Assembly: GCA_045541135.1 (NCBI GenBank)
Contig: JAZQIO010000091.1
Coordinates: forward strand, 27,366-91,365
Source of the DNA: CAZNKU01 sp045541135
Lineage (GTDB): Bacteria > Bacillota > Clostridia > Monoglobales > Firm-18
DNA: 64,000 bases
Reading direction: 5' to 3'
The notes below the pieces were generated by a model that made no database searches, was not told the DNA's origin, and saw nothing but the letters and a program-made list of their open reading frames with translations. The position numbers were made by a program, and so were the translations under genes. Each line of letters begins with the position of its first letter. Position 1 is the stretch's first letter. Shown here in pieces: positions 9,478-19,200 of the stretch.

Positions 9478-10145
9478 CAAAAGAAATAAAGAAAAAAGCT
9501 CATAAATTCATAAAAAAATACGAAATTAAAAAGGTTGATTTTAATACACTTTGCAAGGTTGCCGAAGTAAAGGGTTATATGGTTATAGAGTTTAATTCTG
9601 CATATAACAGTCAGGCTGTTCAGACAATAATTAAAAATCTCAAGCTTGAAACTGTGGCGAAGTCTTCAAGAGGCTTTACATATACAGACAATAATCACAG
9701 ACTGATATTTGTTAATGAAGATTTGTCTGAATTTGAAAAGACAATAGTTTTGTCTCACGAGCTTGGACACATAGAATGCGGACATTTCAGTAAAGCTTGC
9801 GTAATAGGAAACGACGTAAGAGAGGAGTACGAAGCCAATGAATTTTCCCACTATCTTATGAATTTAAGCAAATGCGACAGGTTTTACATTTTTATAAGTA
9901 GTCACAAGGTAGTTTCCTTAATAATCCTTTTGTTGATTATAGCTGTAATTACAACTGCTGCAATTTTTATTGCAGGTAAATGCAGGGAGGGAAAATACTA
10001 CGGTGAATACTACATTACGGAAACCGGCAGTAAATACCACACTGAAGATTGTGTATATATAAAAGACAAGGAAAATGCCGTACGTCTTACGGAAAAAGCT
10101 TTCGACAGCGGAATGTATGATGCCTGCAGTGTATGCTTGCCGTAA
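9474..10145 (+). CDS. Membrane-anchored ImmA/IrrE-type zinc metallopeptidase
   Basis: 223 residues. An ImmA/IrrE (M78-like) domain covers about 20-140, with the zinc signature SHELGH at about residues 94-99. A single transmembrane segment follows at about 145-167 (SLIILLLIIAVITTAAIF). A C-terminal tail of about 50 residues has the pattern TGSKYHTEDC...ACSVC, like the small Cys/His tails resembling the Ada metal-binding fold. Most ImmA proteins are soluble, so the membrane span plus metal-binding tail suggests a sensor: the tail, probably outside the membrane, would detect a signal and the cytoplasmic protease would cleave the neighbouring XRE protein. Topology and signal are inference. The gene is coupled to the regulator by an ATGA overlap. 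Confidence 0.8.
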   Translation: MTKEIKKKAHKFIKKYEIKKVDFNTLCKVAEVKGYMVIEFNSAYNSQAVQTIIKNLKLETVAKSSRGFTYTDNNHRLIFVNEDLSEFEKTIVLSHELGHIECGHFSKACVIGNDVREEYEANEFSHYLMNLSKCDRFYIFISSHKVVSLIILLLIIAVITTAAIFIAGKCREGKYYGEYYITETGSKYHTEDCVYIKDKENAVRLTEKAFDSGMYDACSVCLP

Positions 10146-10161
10146 TAAACATATAAATATC

Positions 10162-10200
10162 GGGGACTGTTACAGCTAAGGCTTATAACAGTCCCCCTTT
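10162..10200 (+). terminator. Terminator of the XRE-peptidase operon
   Basis: GGGGACTGTTA (10162-10172) pairs with TAACAGTCCCC (10186-10196) and is followed by CTTTT. It stands 17 bases after the peptidase stop. Confidence 0.85.
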
Positions 10201-10266
10201 TGTATACAATAAAGTTGAAAAAAAGATAGTAATATGATACAATTTTAAAAAAGGCACAAACCGATT

Positions 10267-10551
10267 GAGGTTAGCCGAAAGATAGTAACCCGAACCCGCC
10301 TTAAACAGCGTAATTTCGGCATCTTCAGGTTTGTCATCTTTGCAAGGCGTCAGCCTTGCTTCATCTTCCGCACCAAAATCTGCTCAAAATTCCATCTGTT
10401 TAAGGTCATGGAATTTTCAAAGAGAGAATTTTTGGTTGCGTAAGGCAAAAACGCAGGTAATCCTGACGGATTTCCGAGTATTTTAACAAAGCGAAAGCGA
10501 AAATTCACCTTTGAAAATCGAGGTTCGGATTATTCTCTTTCGGCTAACTTC
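10267..10551. repeat. About 285-bp non-coding element with 30-bp imperfect terminal inverted repeats
   Basis: The ends 10267-10296 and 10522-10551 are inverted copies matching at 26 of 30 positions (core GCCGAAAG / CTTTCGGC). The interior has no gene. It contains the segment around 10460-10490 (ATCCTGACGGATTTC then GAGTATTTTAACA), which recurs inverted at the right edge of the window (about 63915-63985) and in part in the carA leader (59260-59275). The right end abuts the sbcD ribosome binding site. It behaves like a MITE-type or structured dispersed repeat. Confidence 0.6.
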
Positions 10552-10562
10552 GGAGGTAAAAA

Positions 10563-11702
10563 ATGAAATTTGTACATTTGTCAGATCTTCACATAGGAAA
10601 AAGGGTTAATGAGTATTCTATGCTTGAAGATCAGGAATATATATTGACAAAAATAATCAATATTATAGACGAGGAAAAGCCGGAGGGTGTAATTATTGCC
10701 GGAGATGTTTATGATAAATCCGTTCCGTCTGCAGAGGCAGTCGCCCTTTTTGACGACTTTCTGGTACGTCTTTCTAAAAGAAATCTGAGCGTTTTTGTTA
10801 TAAGCGGTAATCACGATTCAGCAGAACGTATAGCTTTTGGAGGCAGACTTATGATAGGTAGCGGAATATATATGTCACCTGTTTATGACGGTGATGTAAA
10901 GCCTGTTACACTTGAGGATGAATACGGTAAAATTAACGTGTGGATGCTGCCCTTTGTAAAGCCTGCACATATACGTAGGTTTAATGAGGATAAGGAAATA
11001 GGCTCTTACACAGATGCTGTGAGGGTGGCTATAGAAAGTCTTGACATTAACAGTGCTGAGCGTAATATAATGATTACCCATCAGTTTGTAACAGGAGCGG
11101 ACAGAACAGAGTCCGAGGAAATTTCCGTAGGAGGAACGGATAATGTAGATGTATCTGTTTTTGATATATTCGACTATACTGCCCTTGGACACATTCACCG
11201 TCCGCAAAACTGCAAATCCGAAAAGGTGAGATATTGCGGAACACCGCTTAAATATTCTTTTTCAGAGGCAAATGACAAAAAGAGTGTTACGGTTATTGAG
11301 CTTGGAGAAAAGGGAAAGCTTGACATAAAAACCGTTCCTCTTTTGCCTATGCGTGATATGGTTGAGATTAAGGGAAAATATGATGAAATTATGCTCAGGG
11401 ATTTTTATGAGAACACCACATACCGTGAGGATTATACCCACATAACACTTACGGATGAAGAAGATATTCCCGATGCAATAGGAAAACTCCGTGTGGTGTA
11501 TCATAACCTTATGAAGCTGGATTATGACAATATGCGTACAAGAAGTATGAACTGTATTTACGGTGCCGAAGATGTGGAAGAAAAATCTCACTTTGAACTG
11601 TTTGCGGAGTTTTTTGAACAACAGAATAATCAGCCTATGACAGAAGAACAAAGTGAATTTGTTAAAAATCTTATTGCCGAAGTGTGGGAGGATGAAAAAT
11701 GA
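10563..11702 (+). CDS. sbcD: Exonuclease SbcD (Mre11-type nuclease subunit)
   Basis: 379 residues, start ATG 10563 with GGAGG seven bases upstream. It is a calcineurin-like phosphoesterase with motifs in order: HLSDLHIGK (residues 4-12), AGDVYD, SGNHDS and, further on, TALGHIHRPQ. These residues hold the two catalytic metal ions. With SbcC it forms the SbcCD complex, an ATP-dependent nuclease that opens hairpins and processes DNA ends. The stop overlaps the sbcC start (ATGA). Length fits the family. A complex that cuts DNA palindromes is of interest in a window so full of inverted repeats. Confidence 0.97.
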   Translation: MKFVHLSDLHIGKRVNEYSMLEDQEYILTKIINIIDEEKPEGVIIAGDVYDKSVPSAEAVALFDDFLVRLSKRNLSVFVISGNHDSAERIAFGGRLMIGSGIYMSPVYDGDVKPVTLEDEYGKINVWMLPFVKPAHIRRFNEDKEIGSYTDAVRVAIESLDINSAERNIMITHQFVTGADRTESEEISVGGTDNVDVSVFDIFDYTALGHIHRPQNCKSEKVRYCGTPLKYSFSEANDKKSVTVIELGEKGKLDIKTVPLLPMRDMVEIKGKYDEIMLRDFYENTTYREDYTHITLTDEEDIPDAIGKLRVVYHNLMKLDYDNMRTRSMNCIYGAEDVEEKSHFELFAEFFEQQNNQPMTEEQSEFVKNLIAEVWEDEK

Positions 11703-14443
11703 GACCGAACAAATTAATAATGTCAGCTTTCGGTCCTTATGCAGGCAGGGTTGAAGTTGACCTTGAAAAATTGGGAGAAAGAGGTATTTATCTTATAACC
11801 GGTGATACGGGCGCAGGTAAAACCACTATCTTTGATGCAATAACATATGCTCTTTTCGGTGAAGCAAGCGGGGCGAACAGAGATTCTACAATGTTCCGTT
11901 CAAAGTATGCAGAGTCTGAAACACCCACAGAGGTTGAACTGTATTTTTCATACGCCAACAAGGATTACTATGTAAAAAGAAATCCCGAATATATGCGACC
12001 CAAGAGTAAAAGCGAAGGCTTTACAACAGAAAAAGCAAATGCAGAGCTTCACTGTCCCGATGGCAGAATAGTAACAAAGCTAAGGGAAGTAAACAGTGCC
12101 ATAGTTGAAATTATAGGTATTGACCGCAATCAGTTTACTCAGATTGCAATGATTGCCCAAGGTGACTTTTTAAAGCTTTTGCTTTCTCCTACAGATGAAC
12201 GTAAAAAGATTTTTCAAAAGCTTTTTAAAACGCAGAATTATTATGTTTTGCAGGAAAAGCTTAAGGCAGAATCAGGAAAACTCGGAAACGAAGTTGAGGT
12301 AATTAAACGGAGTATTGAACAGTATATAAACGGCATTGTTTGTGATGAAGATGATGTACGGTACATCAGGGTAAAAAAAGCAAAGGATAAAGAGCTTCAG
12401 ATGTGTGAAATTGTTGAGCTTCTGGAGGAACTTATTAAAAGTGATGCGGAAATTGAAAGTAACCTTGACAGTGAAATAAAACAGCTTGATAATAAGCTTG
12501 AAGAAATCACAAAAGTTCTTACACAGGCACAAACTCTCAAAACTGCAGGGGAAGCACTTTTAAAGGCAGAAGCAGAGCTTGAAATTTCAACCGCAACAGC
12601 AAATGTGTTGAGCGAAAAGCTGAAGGCTGAAGAAGATAACAAGGGGAAAACAGAGGAAATTTCAAAGAAAATTGCGGCAATTGATGCAGAAATACCTTAT
12701 TATGATGAACTTGAAAACAGAAAAAAAGAATTTGCCGAAATAAATTTATCAATCAAAAATGATGAAGAAGCATTTGATTTTAAAAATACAGAACAACTAA
12801 AGCTGACCGAAAAAATATCAGGTCTTGAAAAGGAACTTAAGGAGCTTGAAAATGTGGGTGCCGATAAGGTAAGGTTAGAGGCGGAATTTAAAGAGCTTAA
12901 TACAAAATCAACAGCCTTGGAGAGTCTTTCAAAAAATATTGAAGAGCTTAAAAGCCTGGAAGAAAATCTTCACCTTGCACAAGAATTTTACAGGAAAAAA
13001 TCAGAACTTTCAAAAAATAAAAAAACAAAATACGAAGCCTTGAATAAAGCTTATCTTGACGAACAGGCAGGCATTCTTGCGGAAACTCTTGAAGATGGTA
13101 AGCCCTGTCCTGTATGCGGTTCAACAGTACATCCGCATATTGCCGAAAAGTCTATTGATGCTCCTACAAAGCAGGAGCTTGAAAATGCAAAATCCGAAGC
13201 GGATAAAGCACAGCAGGATGAAGTTTCAGCAAGTCAGAAGGCGGGTCAGCTAAATGCCGTAGTTGCAGAAAGAAAGGCTATAATTTACAAGCTTTCCGAT
13301 GAATTGCTTAAGGGAGCAGAGCTTGATTTGGTAAAAAAAGAAGTTTCTTTAAAGCTTTCCGGTGTTGGCGAAAAGCTTGCTTTAATTGAAAGGGATGAAA
13401 AGCGCAGGGACGAAGTAAAGACAATTATGCCTGCTGAAAAAGAAAAGCTTGAATCTGTAAAAAAAGACATTTCTTTCTTGAATGAAAACATCACAAAAAA
13501 TAAAGCAACAGCCAATGCAGTCGAAGGTATAGTGGAAGAGCTTAGTAAAAAGCTTATGTTTGAAAGCAAAATTTCGGCAAATGAGGCAAAGGCTAATCTG
13601 GAATTTGAAAAGAAAGAATTTGAAAATGCACTGAAAGCCGCAAGGGAAGCTTTTGATGCTAACGAAAAAAATATTGCTGCAATAAAAAGCAGAATAGAGG
13701 AAAATAAAAGACTTCTTTCAAATAGCGATAAAATTGATGTTGAAGCTGAAGAATTTAAGCAACGGGAATTGAAGGCGGAAAAGGAAAAATGTCTTTATAA
13801 ACAAAAAACTGTACATTCAAGGAGGTCTGCAAATACAGTTTCTCTTGAAAATATTGTGCAGAAATCTGATGAAATCAAGACGGTTGAAGAAAAATGGATG
13901 TGGGTTAAAAATCTTTCCAACACAGCAAACGGTAACCTTTCAGGCAAGGAAAAGGTAATGCTTGAAACATATATACAAATGAATTATTTTGACCGTATTA
14001 TAAACCGTGCAAATACAAGGTTTATGATTATGTCGGGAGGTCAGTATGAGCTTAAGCGACGTGTTGAGGCTGCAAATAACCGTAGTCAAAGCGGGCTGGA
14101 GCTTGATGTGATTGACCACTATAACGGTACGGAAAGAAGTGTAAGAACCTTGTCAGGAGGCGAATCCTTTAAGGCTTCACTTTCACTTGCACTTGGACTT
14201 TCTGATGAAATTCAGTCTTCGGCAGGAGGAATTAAGCTTGATACAATGTTTGTTGATGAAGGCTTCGGCTCACTTGACGACGAATCGCTTTCACAGGCAA
14301 TAAATGCACTTTCTTCACTTGCTGAGGGCAACAGGCTTGTGGGCATTATTTCACACGTTAACGAGCTTAAAGAGAAAATAGATAAACAGATTGTAGTTAC
14401 AAAGGAAAAGACAGGCGGAAGCAAAGTTTCCGTTGTTTTGTAA
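11699..14443 (+). CDS. sbcC: Exonuclease SbcC (Rad50-type ATPase subunit)
   Basis: 914 residues, somewhat shorter than Escherichia coli SbcC. The N-terminal Walker A is GDTGAGKTT (residues about 36-44). Two long coiled-coil arms, rich in Lys/Glu/Leu, flank a zinc hook CPVC at about residue 466, which dimerises the complex. The C-terminal half carries the signature RTLSGGESF and the Walker B region MFVDEGFGSLDD. It supplies ATP-driven clamping for SbcD, with which it is translationally coupled. No odd feature was seen. Confidence 0.97.
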   Translation: MRPNKLIMSAFGPYAGRVEVDLEKLGERGIYLITGDTGAGKTTIFDAITYALFGEASGANRDSTMFRSKYAESETPTEVELYFSYANKDYYVKRNPEYMRPKSKSEGFTTEKANAELHCPDGRIVTKLREVNSAIVEIIGIDRNQFTQIAMIAQGDFLKLLLSPTDERKKIFQKLFKTQNYYVLQEKLKAESGKLGNEVEVIKRSIEQYINGIVCDEDDVRYIRVKKAKDKELQMCEIVELLEELIKSDAEIESNLDSEIKQLDNKLEEITKVLTQAQTLKTAGEALLKAEAELEISTATANVLSEKLKAEEDNKGKTEEISKKIAAIDAEIPYYDELENRKKEFAEINLSIKNDEEAFDFKNTEQLKLTEKISGLEKELKELENVGADKVRLEAEFKELNTKSTALESLSKNIEELKSLEENLHLAQEFYRKKSELSKNKKTKYEALNKAYLDEQAGILAETLEDGKPCPVCGSTVHPHIAEKSIDAPTKQELENAKSEADKAQQDEVSASQKAGQLNAVVAERKAIIYKLSDELLKGAELDLVKKEVSLKLSGVGEKLALIERDEKRRDEVKTIMPAEKEKLESVKKDISFLNENITKNKATANAVEGIVEELSKKLMFESKISANEAKANLEFEKKEFENALKAAREAFDANEKNIAAIKSRIEENKRLLSNSDKIDVEAEEFKQRELKAEKEKCLYKQKTVHSRRSANTVSLENIVQKSDEIKTVEEKWMWVKNLSNTANGNLSGKEKVMLETYIQMNYFDRIINRANTRFMIMSGGQYELKRRVEAANNRSQSGLELDVIDHYNGTERSVRTLSGGESFKASLSLALGLSDEIQSSAGGIKLDTMFVDEGFGSLDDESLSQAINALSSLAEGNRLVGIISHVNELKEKIDKQIVVTKEKTGGSKVSVVL

Positions 14444-14505
14444 TGTATAGGTTTGTTTTAATATTACATTTTAAATTCTTTGATATCACGGCAAAAAAAT
14501 TTGCA

Positions 14506-14558
14506 TTTTGCGTTTAAGCGTAGTATAATAAAAGTGTAGTTTTTGCGTTTAAGCGCAG
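14506..14558 (+). promoter_or_regulatory. Promoter region with duplicated 15-bp operator-like sites
   Basis: The 15-mer TTTTGCGTTTAAGCG occurs exactly twice, at 14506-14520 and 14541-14555, 35 bases apart. A TATAAT box at 14524-14529 sits between them. The core GCGTTTAAGCG(C) is nearly palindromic. The next gene encodes a two-HTH regulator, so autoregulation is the simplest reading. Confidence 0.6.
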
Positions 14559-14575
14559 AAAGAGGGAATGATGGT

Positions 14576-15802
14576 TTGTATTATCTCACAATCAGGCAAA
14601 CTGCAGAAAAATGGAATATATCTGTACGTTCTGTACAGAATATGTGTAAAAACGGGCTTATTCACGGTGCATATAAATGGGGTAAATCATGGAAAATACC
14701 CGATGATGCCGAAAGACCGGCTGACAAAAGACGAGGTGCATTACACCATCAAATTTTTATACCACGAAAAACACCCTTCCTTAATATGACAAATCTTTAC
14801 CATACAGCGGGTATGGCAGATGAATGCGGTAAGGAATTATCCGATAATCCCGAGGCAAGACTGCTTTTTGAAGCCGAAGTTGCCTACAGCCGAGGTGAAA
14901 TAGATAAGGTTTACAGCCACGCAAATGAGATTCTTAATATTCACACCGACTTCTTTTTTACCATTGCCGGTGGTATGCTTCTTTCGTTGTGTGCAATATG
15001 GCGTGGAGATATTGATTTATGGAAAAGGGCAAAGCGTCATATAAGTGAAGCACCATGCAAAAGTGAAATTGACCACGAGCTTATACACCTTGCTCATGCT
15101 TCGGCTGACAGTGCAATTCGTAATATGGCTGATTTTCCGGATTGGTTCAGACGTGGGCGCTTTGAAGTTATTCCTGCCGATGCTTTTCCGGCGGCAAAGG
15201 TTTTTTACATAAAATATCTTATGGAAATGGCTTTTTCACTGGCAGTCGGAAATGTTGAATATGATGATGTCAAGGGACTTGCTCTTATGAAGACCTTGCC
15301 ATATATAATTGAACCTATGGTGGCTCAGACAAAGGCAGAAAGAGTTGTAATAGCAGAGCTTTATTTAAGGCTTTTGTGTGCTATCTCCTACAAATATATC
15401 GGTGATATTGAAAGTGCTGTTTCTCATTTGGATAAGGCAATAGAAATTGCTCTTGCTGATAAACTGCTCGGAACTTTGGCAGAGCACCGAAGATATCTTG
15501 GAAGCCTGCTTGATGACAGGCTTAATATGGCAGATCCTTATGCATTTAAGTGTTTTAAGGAATTACACAGGCAAATTTCTGATGGTTGGCACAGTTTGCA
15601 TAATAGGGTAATGGAAAAGACTGTGGCAATTAATCTGAGTAATCGTGAAAGGGAAATTTCCACACTTGCAGCTTTTGGATTTTCCAATGTGGAGATTTCC
15701 GAAAAGCTTCATATTTCCGTAAATTCCGTAAAATCGATTATATCTATGGCGATGAATAAGACGGGGGCAATAAACCGTTATGACTTAAAAAATTACATAT
15801 AG
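14576..15802 (+). CDS. Transcriptional regulator with N-terminal excisionase/MerR-like HTH and C-terminal LuxR-type HTH
   Basis: 408 residues from TTG 14576, eight bases after AGAGGGA; an upstream TTG at 14543 lies within the second operator-like repeat and is less likely. Residues about 3-45 form a small HTH (TIRQTAEKWNISVRSVQNMC, then KWGKSWKIP) as in excisionase-like DNA-binding modules. The middle (about 60-340) is helical and TPR-like, resembling signalling ATPase-less LuxR regulators. Residues about 350-408 are a LuxR/GerE HTH (LSNREREISTLAAFGFSNVE). Two DNA-binding ends joined by a TPR sensor would allow looping between separated sites. It is a lone transcription unit with a strong terminator; the target may be the adhesin downstream (inference). 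Confidence 0.8.
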   Translation: MYYLTIRQTAEKWNISVRSVQNMCKNGLIHGAYKWGKSWKIPDDAERPADKRRGALHHQIFIPRKTPFLNMTNLYHTAGMADECGKELSDNPEARLLFEAEVAYSRGEIDKVYSHANEILNIHTDFFFTIAGGMLLSLCAIWRGDIDLWKRAKRHISEAPCKSEIDHELIHLAHASADSAIRNMADFPDWFRRGRFEVIPADAFPAAKVFYIKYLMEMAFSLAVGNVEYDDVKGLALMKTLPYIIEPMVAQTKAERVVIAELYLRLLCAISYKYIGDIESAVSHLDKAIEIALADKLLGTLAEHRRYLGSLLDDRLNMADPYAFKCFKELHRQISDGWHSLHNRVMEKTVAINLSNREREISTLAAFGFSNVEISEKLHISVNSVKSIISMAMNKTGAINRYDLKNYI

Positions 15803-15850
15803 TGGAAAATCATACTTTTTTTACCTTTTGCGGGTGATGTATTTTCAGAC

Positions 15851-15897
15851 AAAAAGTTTTATACTTTGATTATAGTCAAGGTATAAAACTTTTTTTG
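15851..15897 (+). terminator. Terminator of the LuxR-type regulator gene
   Basis: A 19-base stem with one wobble (15851-15869 with 15876-15894, ends AAAAAGTTTTATAC / GTATAAAACTTTTT) and a six-base loop is followed by a T run. AT-rich but long, and symmetrical enough to act in both directions. Confidence 0.75.
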
Positions 15898-15913
15898 TTA
15901 AAGGAGGGAGGCC

Positions 15914-16225
15914 ATGGATGACAAAAAAATCCGCGAGGGTGATATTTATAAGGTGATTCAGGTAAAGGATAAGACCTTTGAAATCAAATACGGATATTAT
16001 GAGGAGTTTGAAAGAAACTCAATTGACCCTGTACCGATTTTTCCTGACCTTTCCGAAAACCCTGTGTATACAGCTTGCGGATACAAAATAGTTACACAAA
16101 TGCAGGATCCCTGCAAGCACTTTGAATTGAAATCGGAATTTTTCAGTGAGCAATGGTGCGGAAGCTGTAAATACTATGAAGATGAAAGGTGTATGATTTC
16201 CGTTTGCAAATACAAGGGAAATTAA
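15914..16225 (+). CDS. Small cysteine-rich protein of unknown function
   Basis: 103 residues, ATG 15914 after AAAGGAGGGAGG. The N-terminal half is Lys/Glu-rich. The C-terminal half holds six Cys: TACGYK, DPCKHF, WCGSCKYY, RCMISVCKY. The CGSCKYY-type spacing suggests a zinc knuckle or an Fe-S site. There is no signal peptide, so it is probably cytoplasmic. It lies 60 bases before the adhesin gene on the same strand and could share its transcript. I do not recognise the family. Confidence 0.75.
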   Translation: MDDKKIREGDIYKVIQVKDKTFEIKYGYYEEFERNSIDPVPIFPDLSENPVYTACGYKIVTQMQDPCKHFELKSEFFSEQWCGSCKYYEDERCMISVCKYKGN

Positions 16226-16285
16226 GCAAATGAAATTGTTTGAAATTAATTCTATATATTATAAAACAAGGAGATGAGTAGTTTT

Positions 16286-19200
16286 ATGAAAAAAAGACGG
16301 ATTTTATCATGGCTATTGGTTTTTACTATGGTTATGACATTTGTACCGGTATTTGAATTTTCTGTAGCAGCAGACCCTGCACCTACGGTAATTCAAAGCG
16401 ATACCAAAGAAAACACAAATCAGGCAGGCGGTATTATTTATACAAAAACTTCTACCGCAAAGTCTGACGGTACTATCGACATTACCCTTACGGCACACAC
16501 AACAGGTGAGGTGAAGCAGACTAATATTGTTTCTCCTACCGATATTGTTCTTGTGCTTGATGTTTCCGGTTCCATGAACGATAATTATACAGCAACTACC
16601 ATAACCGGATACAATGAGGAAACAGGCAGCGAATATACATATACAACAGGATGGTGGATTTTTGAGGAAGAACATACCGCATACGGGTTGGAAGATACTT
16701 CCGGATATTACATAAATACCGGTACGGAACAGGAGCCTGTGTACACAGCTGTAACATATACAGGTCGTGATGCTAACGGTTTTGAAATGTACGAATATTC
16801 ACAGGGTGAAACAGAGGTTTTGATATATCCGGTTTTGTCAGGTAGTATTTCGGCAACTCGTGAAAACGCTTATCCGGTTATTCAGTTTTACTCAGCAGTA
16901 ATAAATACTCAAACCGTTAATAAGATGACTTCTCTTAAAAATGCAGTTAATTCGTTTATTGATACAACTGCACAGATGAATAAGGGTCTTTCCAAAGACC
17001 AGATGCACACAATTTCTATAGTAAAGTTTGCAGATGACAGCTACTATAACAGTACTTTCCCCATTATTACAGAGGGAAATCACAAGGGTGCAGGCGGAAG
17101 CAGTAGTTATAACTATTCCGAGGTAGTAAAAAATCTTACTCCTGTAGATGATGCAGGCGCTACTGAACTGAAGAATGCTGTTGGTGAACTTGACGCAGGT
17201 GGCGCAACTGCTGTTGATTACGGTCTTAATCTTGCAGAGGCTGTTTTGGAAAATAGAAGCCAAGTGGTGACAGAAGGTGCTGTTGACCGTAACGAAGTAG
17301 TTATCGTATTTACAGACGGTGAACCTAACCACGGTTCCGGCTTTAGTTCAAGCGTGGCAAATGATGCAATTGCTACTGCAAGCAGAATGGAAAGTGTTGC
17401 TGATGTTACAGTTTATGGTGTTTGTATAGATACAAATGCAAATGCAACGGATTTGACAGCAAATATCAATAAGTTTATGCACTATATGTCGTCAAACTAT
17501 CCCAATGCGGAAAGCATGACATCTCCGGGTACAGGAGATATTAACAACGGTTATTATATGACTCCTGACGGAACTCATTCACTTTCAATGTTGTTTGAAT
17601 CTATCATTCAGGAAATTGACCACCCTACAGTTACTATGGGTGAGGAAGCTACAATGGTTGATACCATTTCACCGTATTTCGATTTTGAAAACGGTAATGC
17701 TACAGAAGTTAAATTACAGACAAGTGCAAAAAAAGCTGACGGAACATGGGCAGACCCTGTTGATGACGCAAGCCTTTCCTACACTATAGTTGAAGACAGA
17801 CTTACTGTTGACGGTTTTGACTTTGATGCAAACTATGTATCTGAAAAAGGAAGAGGAAATAACAACGATTTTTATGGTAAACGATTGGTAGTTACATTTA
17901 CTGTTATCCCTGATTACGATGTTATTGATGCAGCATCTGTAACATTAATGGATGGAATACTTCCTACAAATTCAGGCTTTGCTACTCTTGATGACAGTAA
18001 TTCCAATTCACAGGCAGAGGTTGAAACACCTGAGCTTGTTGCACATCAGGTAACATATAAGGTAGACGGCGTTGAGTATACTTCATACAACCGTTTTACA
18101 GGCTCTGATATAGCAGTTGATGAAGTTCCTGTAAAAGAGGGTTATACATTCAGTGGATGGCAGTATCCTTCAAACATTACTGTTTCGGGCAACGAATTTG
18201 TAATGCCAAATGAGGATGTTGAAATTACAGGTATATTTACACCTAATACATATAATGTAACTTACAAATATTCAACAGAAACAACAGGGGCACCTGCACT
18301 ACCTGCATCGCATCCGGCACAGTACGGAAGTGAAGTAACAGTTGCAGCTCCTGCAACACTTGAAGGCTATGTATTCGTTGGCTGGTACCCATTGCAGACA
18401 GACGTTGCAATTAACGAAGGTAAGTTCATAATGCCTGCTAAGGATGTAACTTTGGTTGGTTATTTTGAACCTTCAACAGCAACACCGTATAAGGTTGAAC
18501 ATTACCTTGAAACTTTAGAAGACGGTGTCTATGAAGCTACACCTGAACTTGAAGAAAGCTTCTACGGTACAACCGGTAATACTGTAACAGCAACACCTCT
18601 TAACAGATTTACAGGCTTTGAATACAATGCAACACAGAGTGCATCTACAATTTCAGGTGAAATCACAGCTGACGGAAAGCTTGTTCTTAAAGTATATTAT
18701 GACAGAAAAGAATATAAGGTAACATACGGTTACGACGGTGATACACAGATTACAGGTCTTCCTGCACTTCCTACAGGCGGTACATACAAGTACGGACAGA
18801 CTGTAACGGTTGCCGACAAGGCTGTTCCTCCTGCAGGCTATGAATTTACAGGCTGGTACAGAGGTACAACTGACAATGCAGTTGACGGAACTTTCACAAT
18901 GCCTGATTACGATGTACATTTGCTTGGTTACTTTACAGCAAATACAGGTACAGAATATATGGTTGAGCATTACCTGATGGGTACAGACGGTGCTTACTCT
19001 TCAACACCTGAGGTTACAAATAAATTCACAGGTACAACAGGTAATAATGTAGAGGCAAATCCTCTTCCAACCTTTGAAGGCTTCACATATAATGCAGGTG
19101 TAAGTACAGCAACAGGGGTAATTGCAGGCGACGGTTCATTGGTACTTAAGCTTTACTACGACAGAAACAAGTACACAGTAACCTATGAATACGAAAGAAC

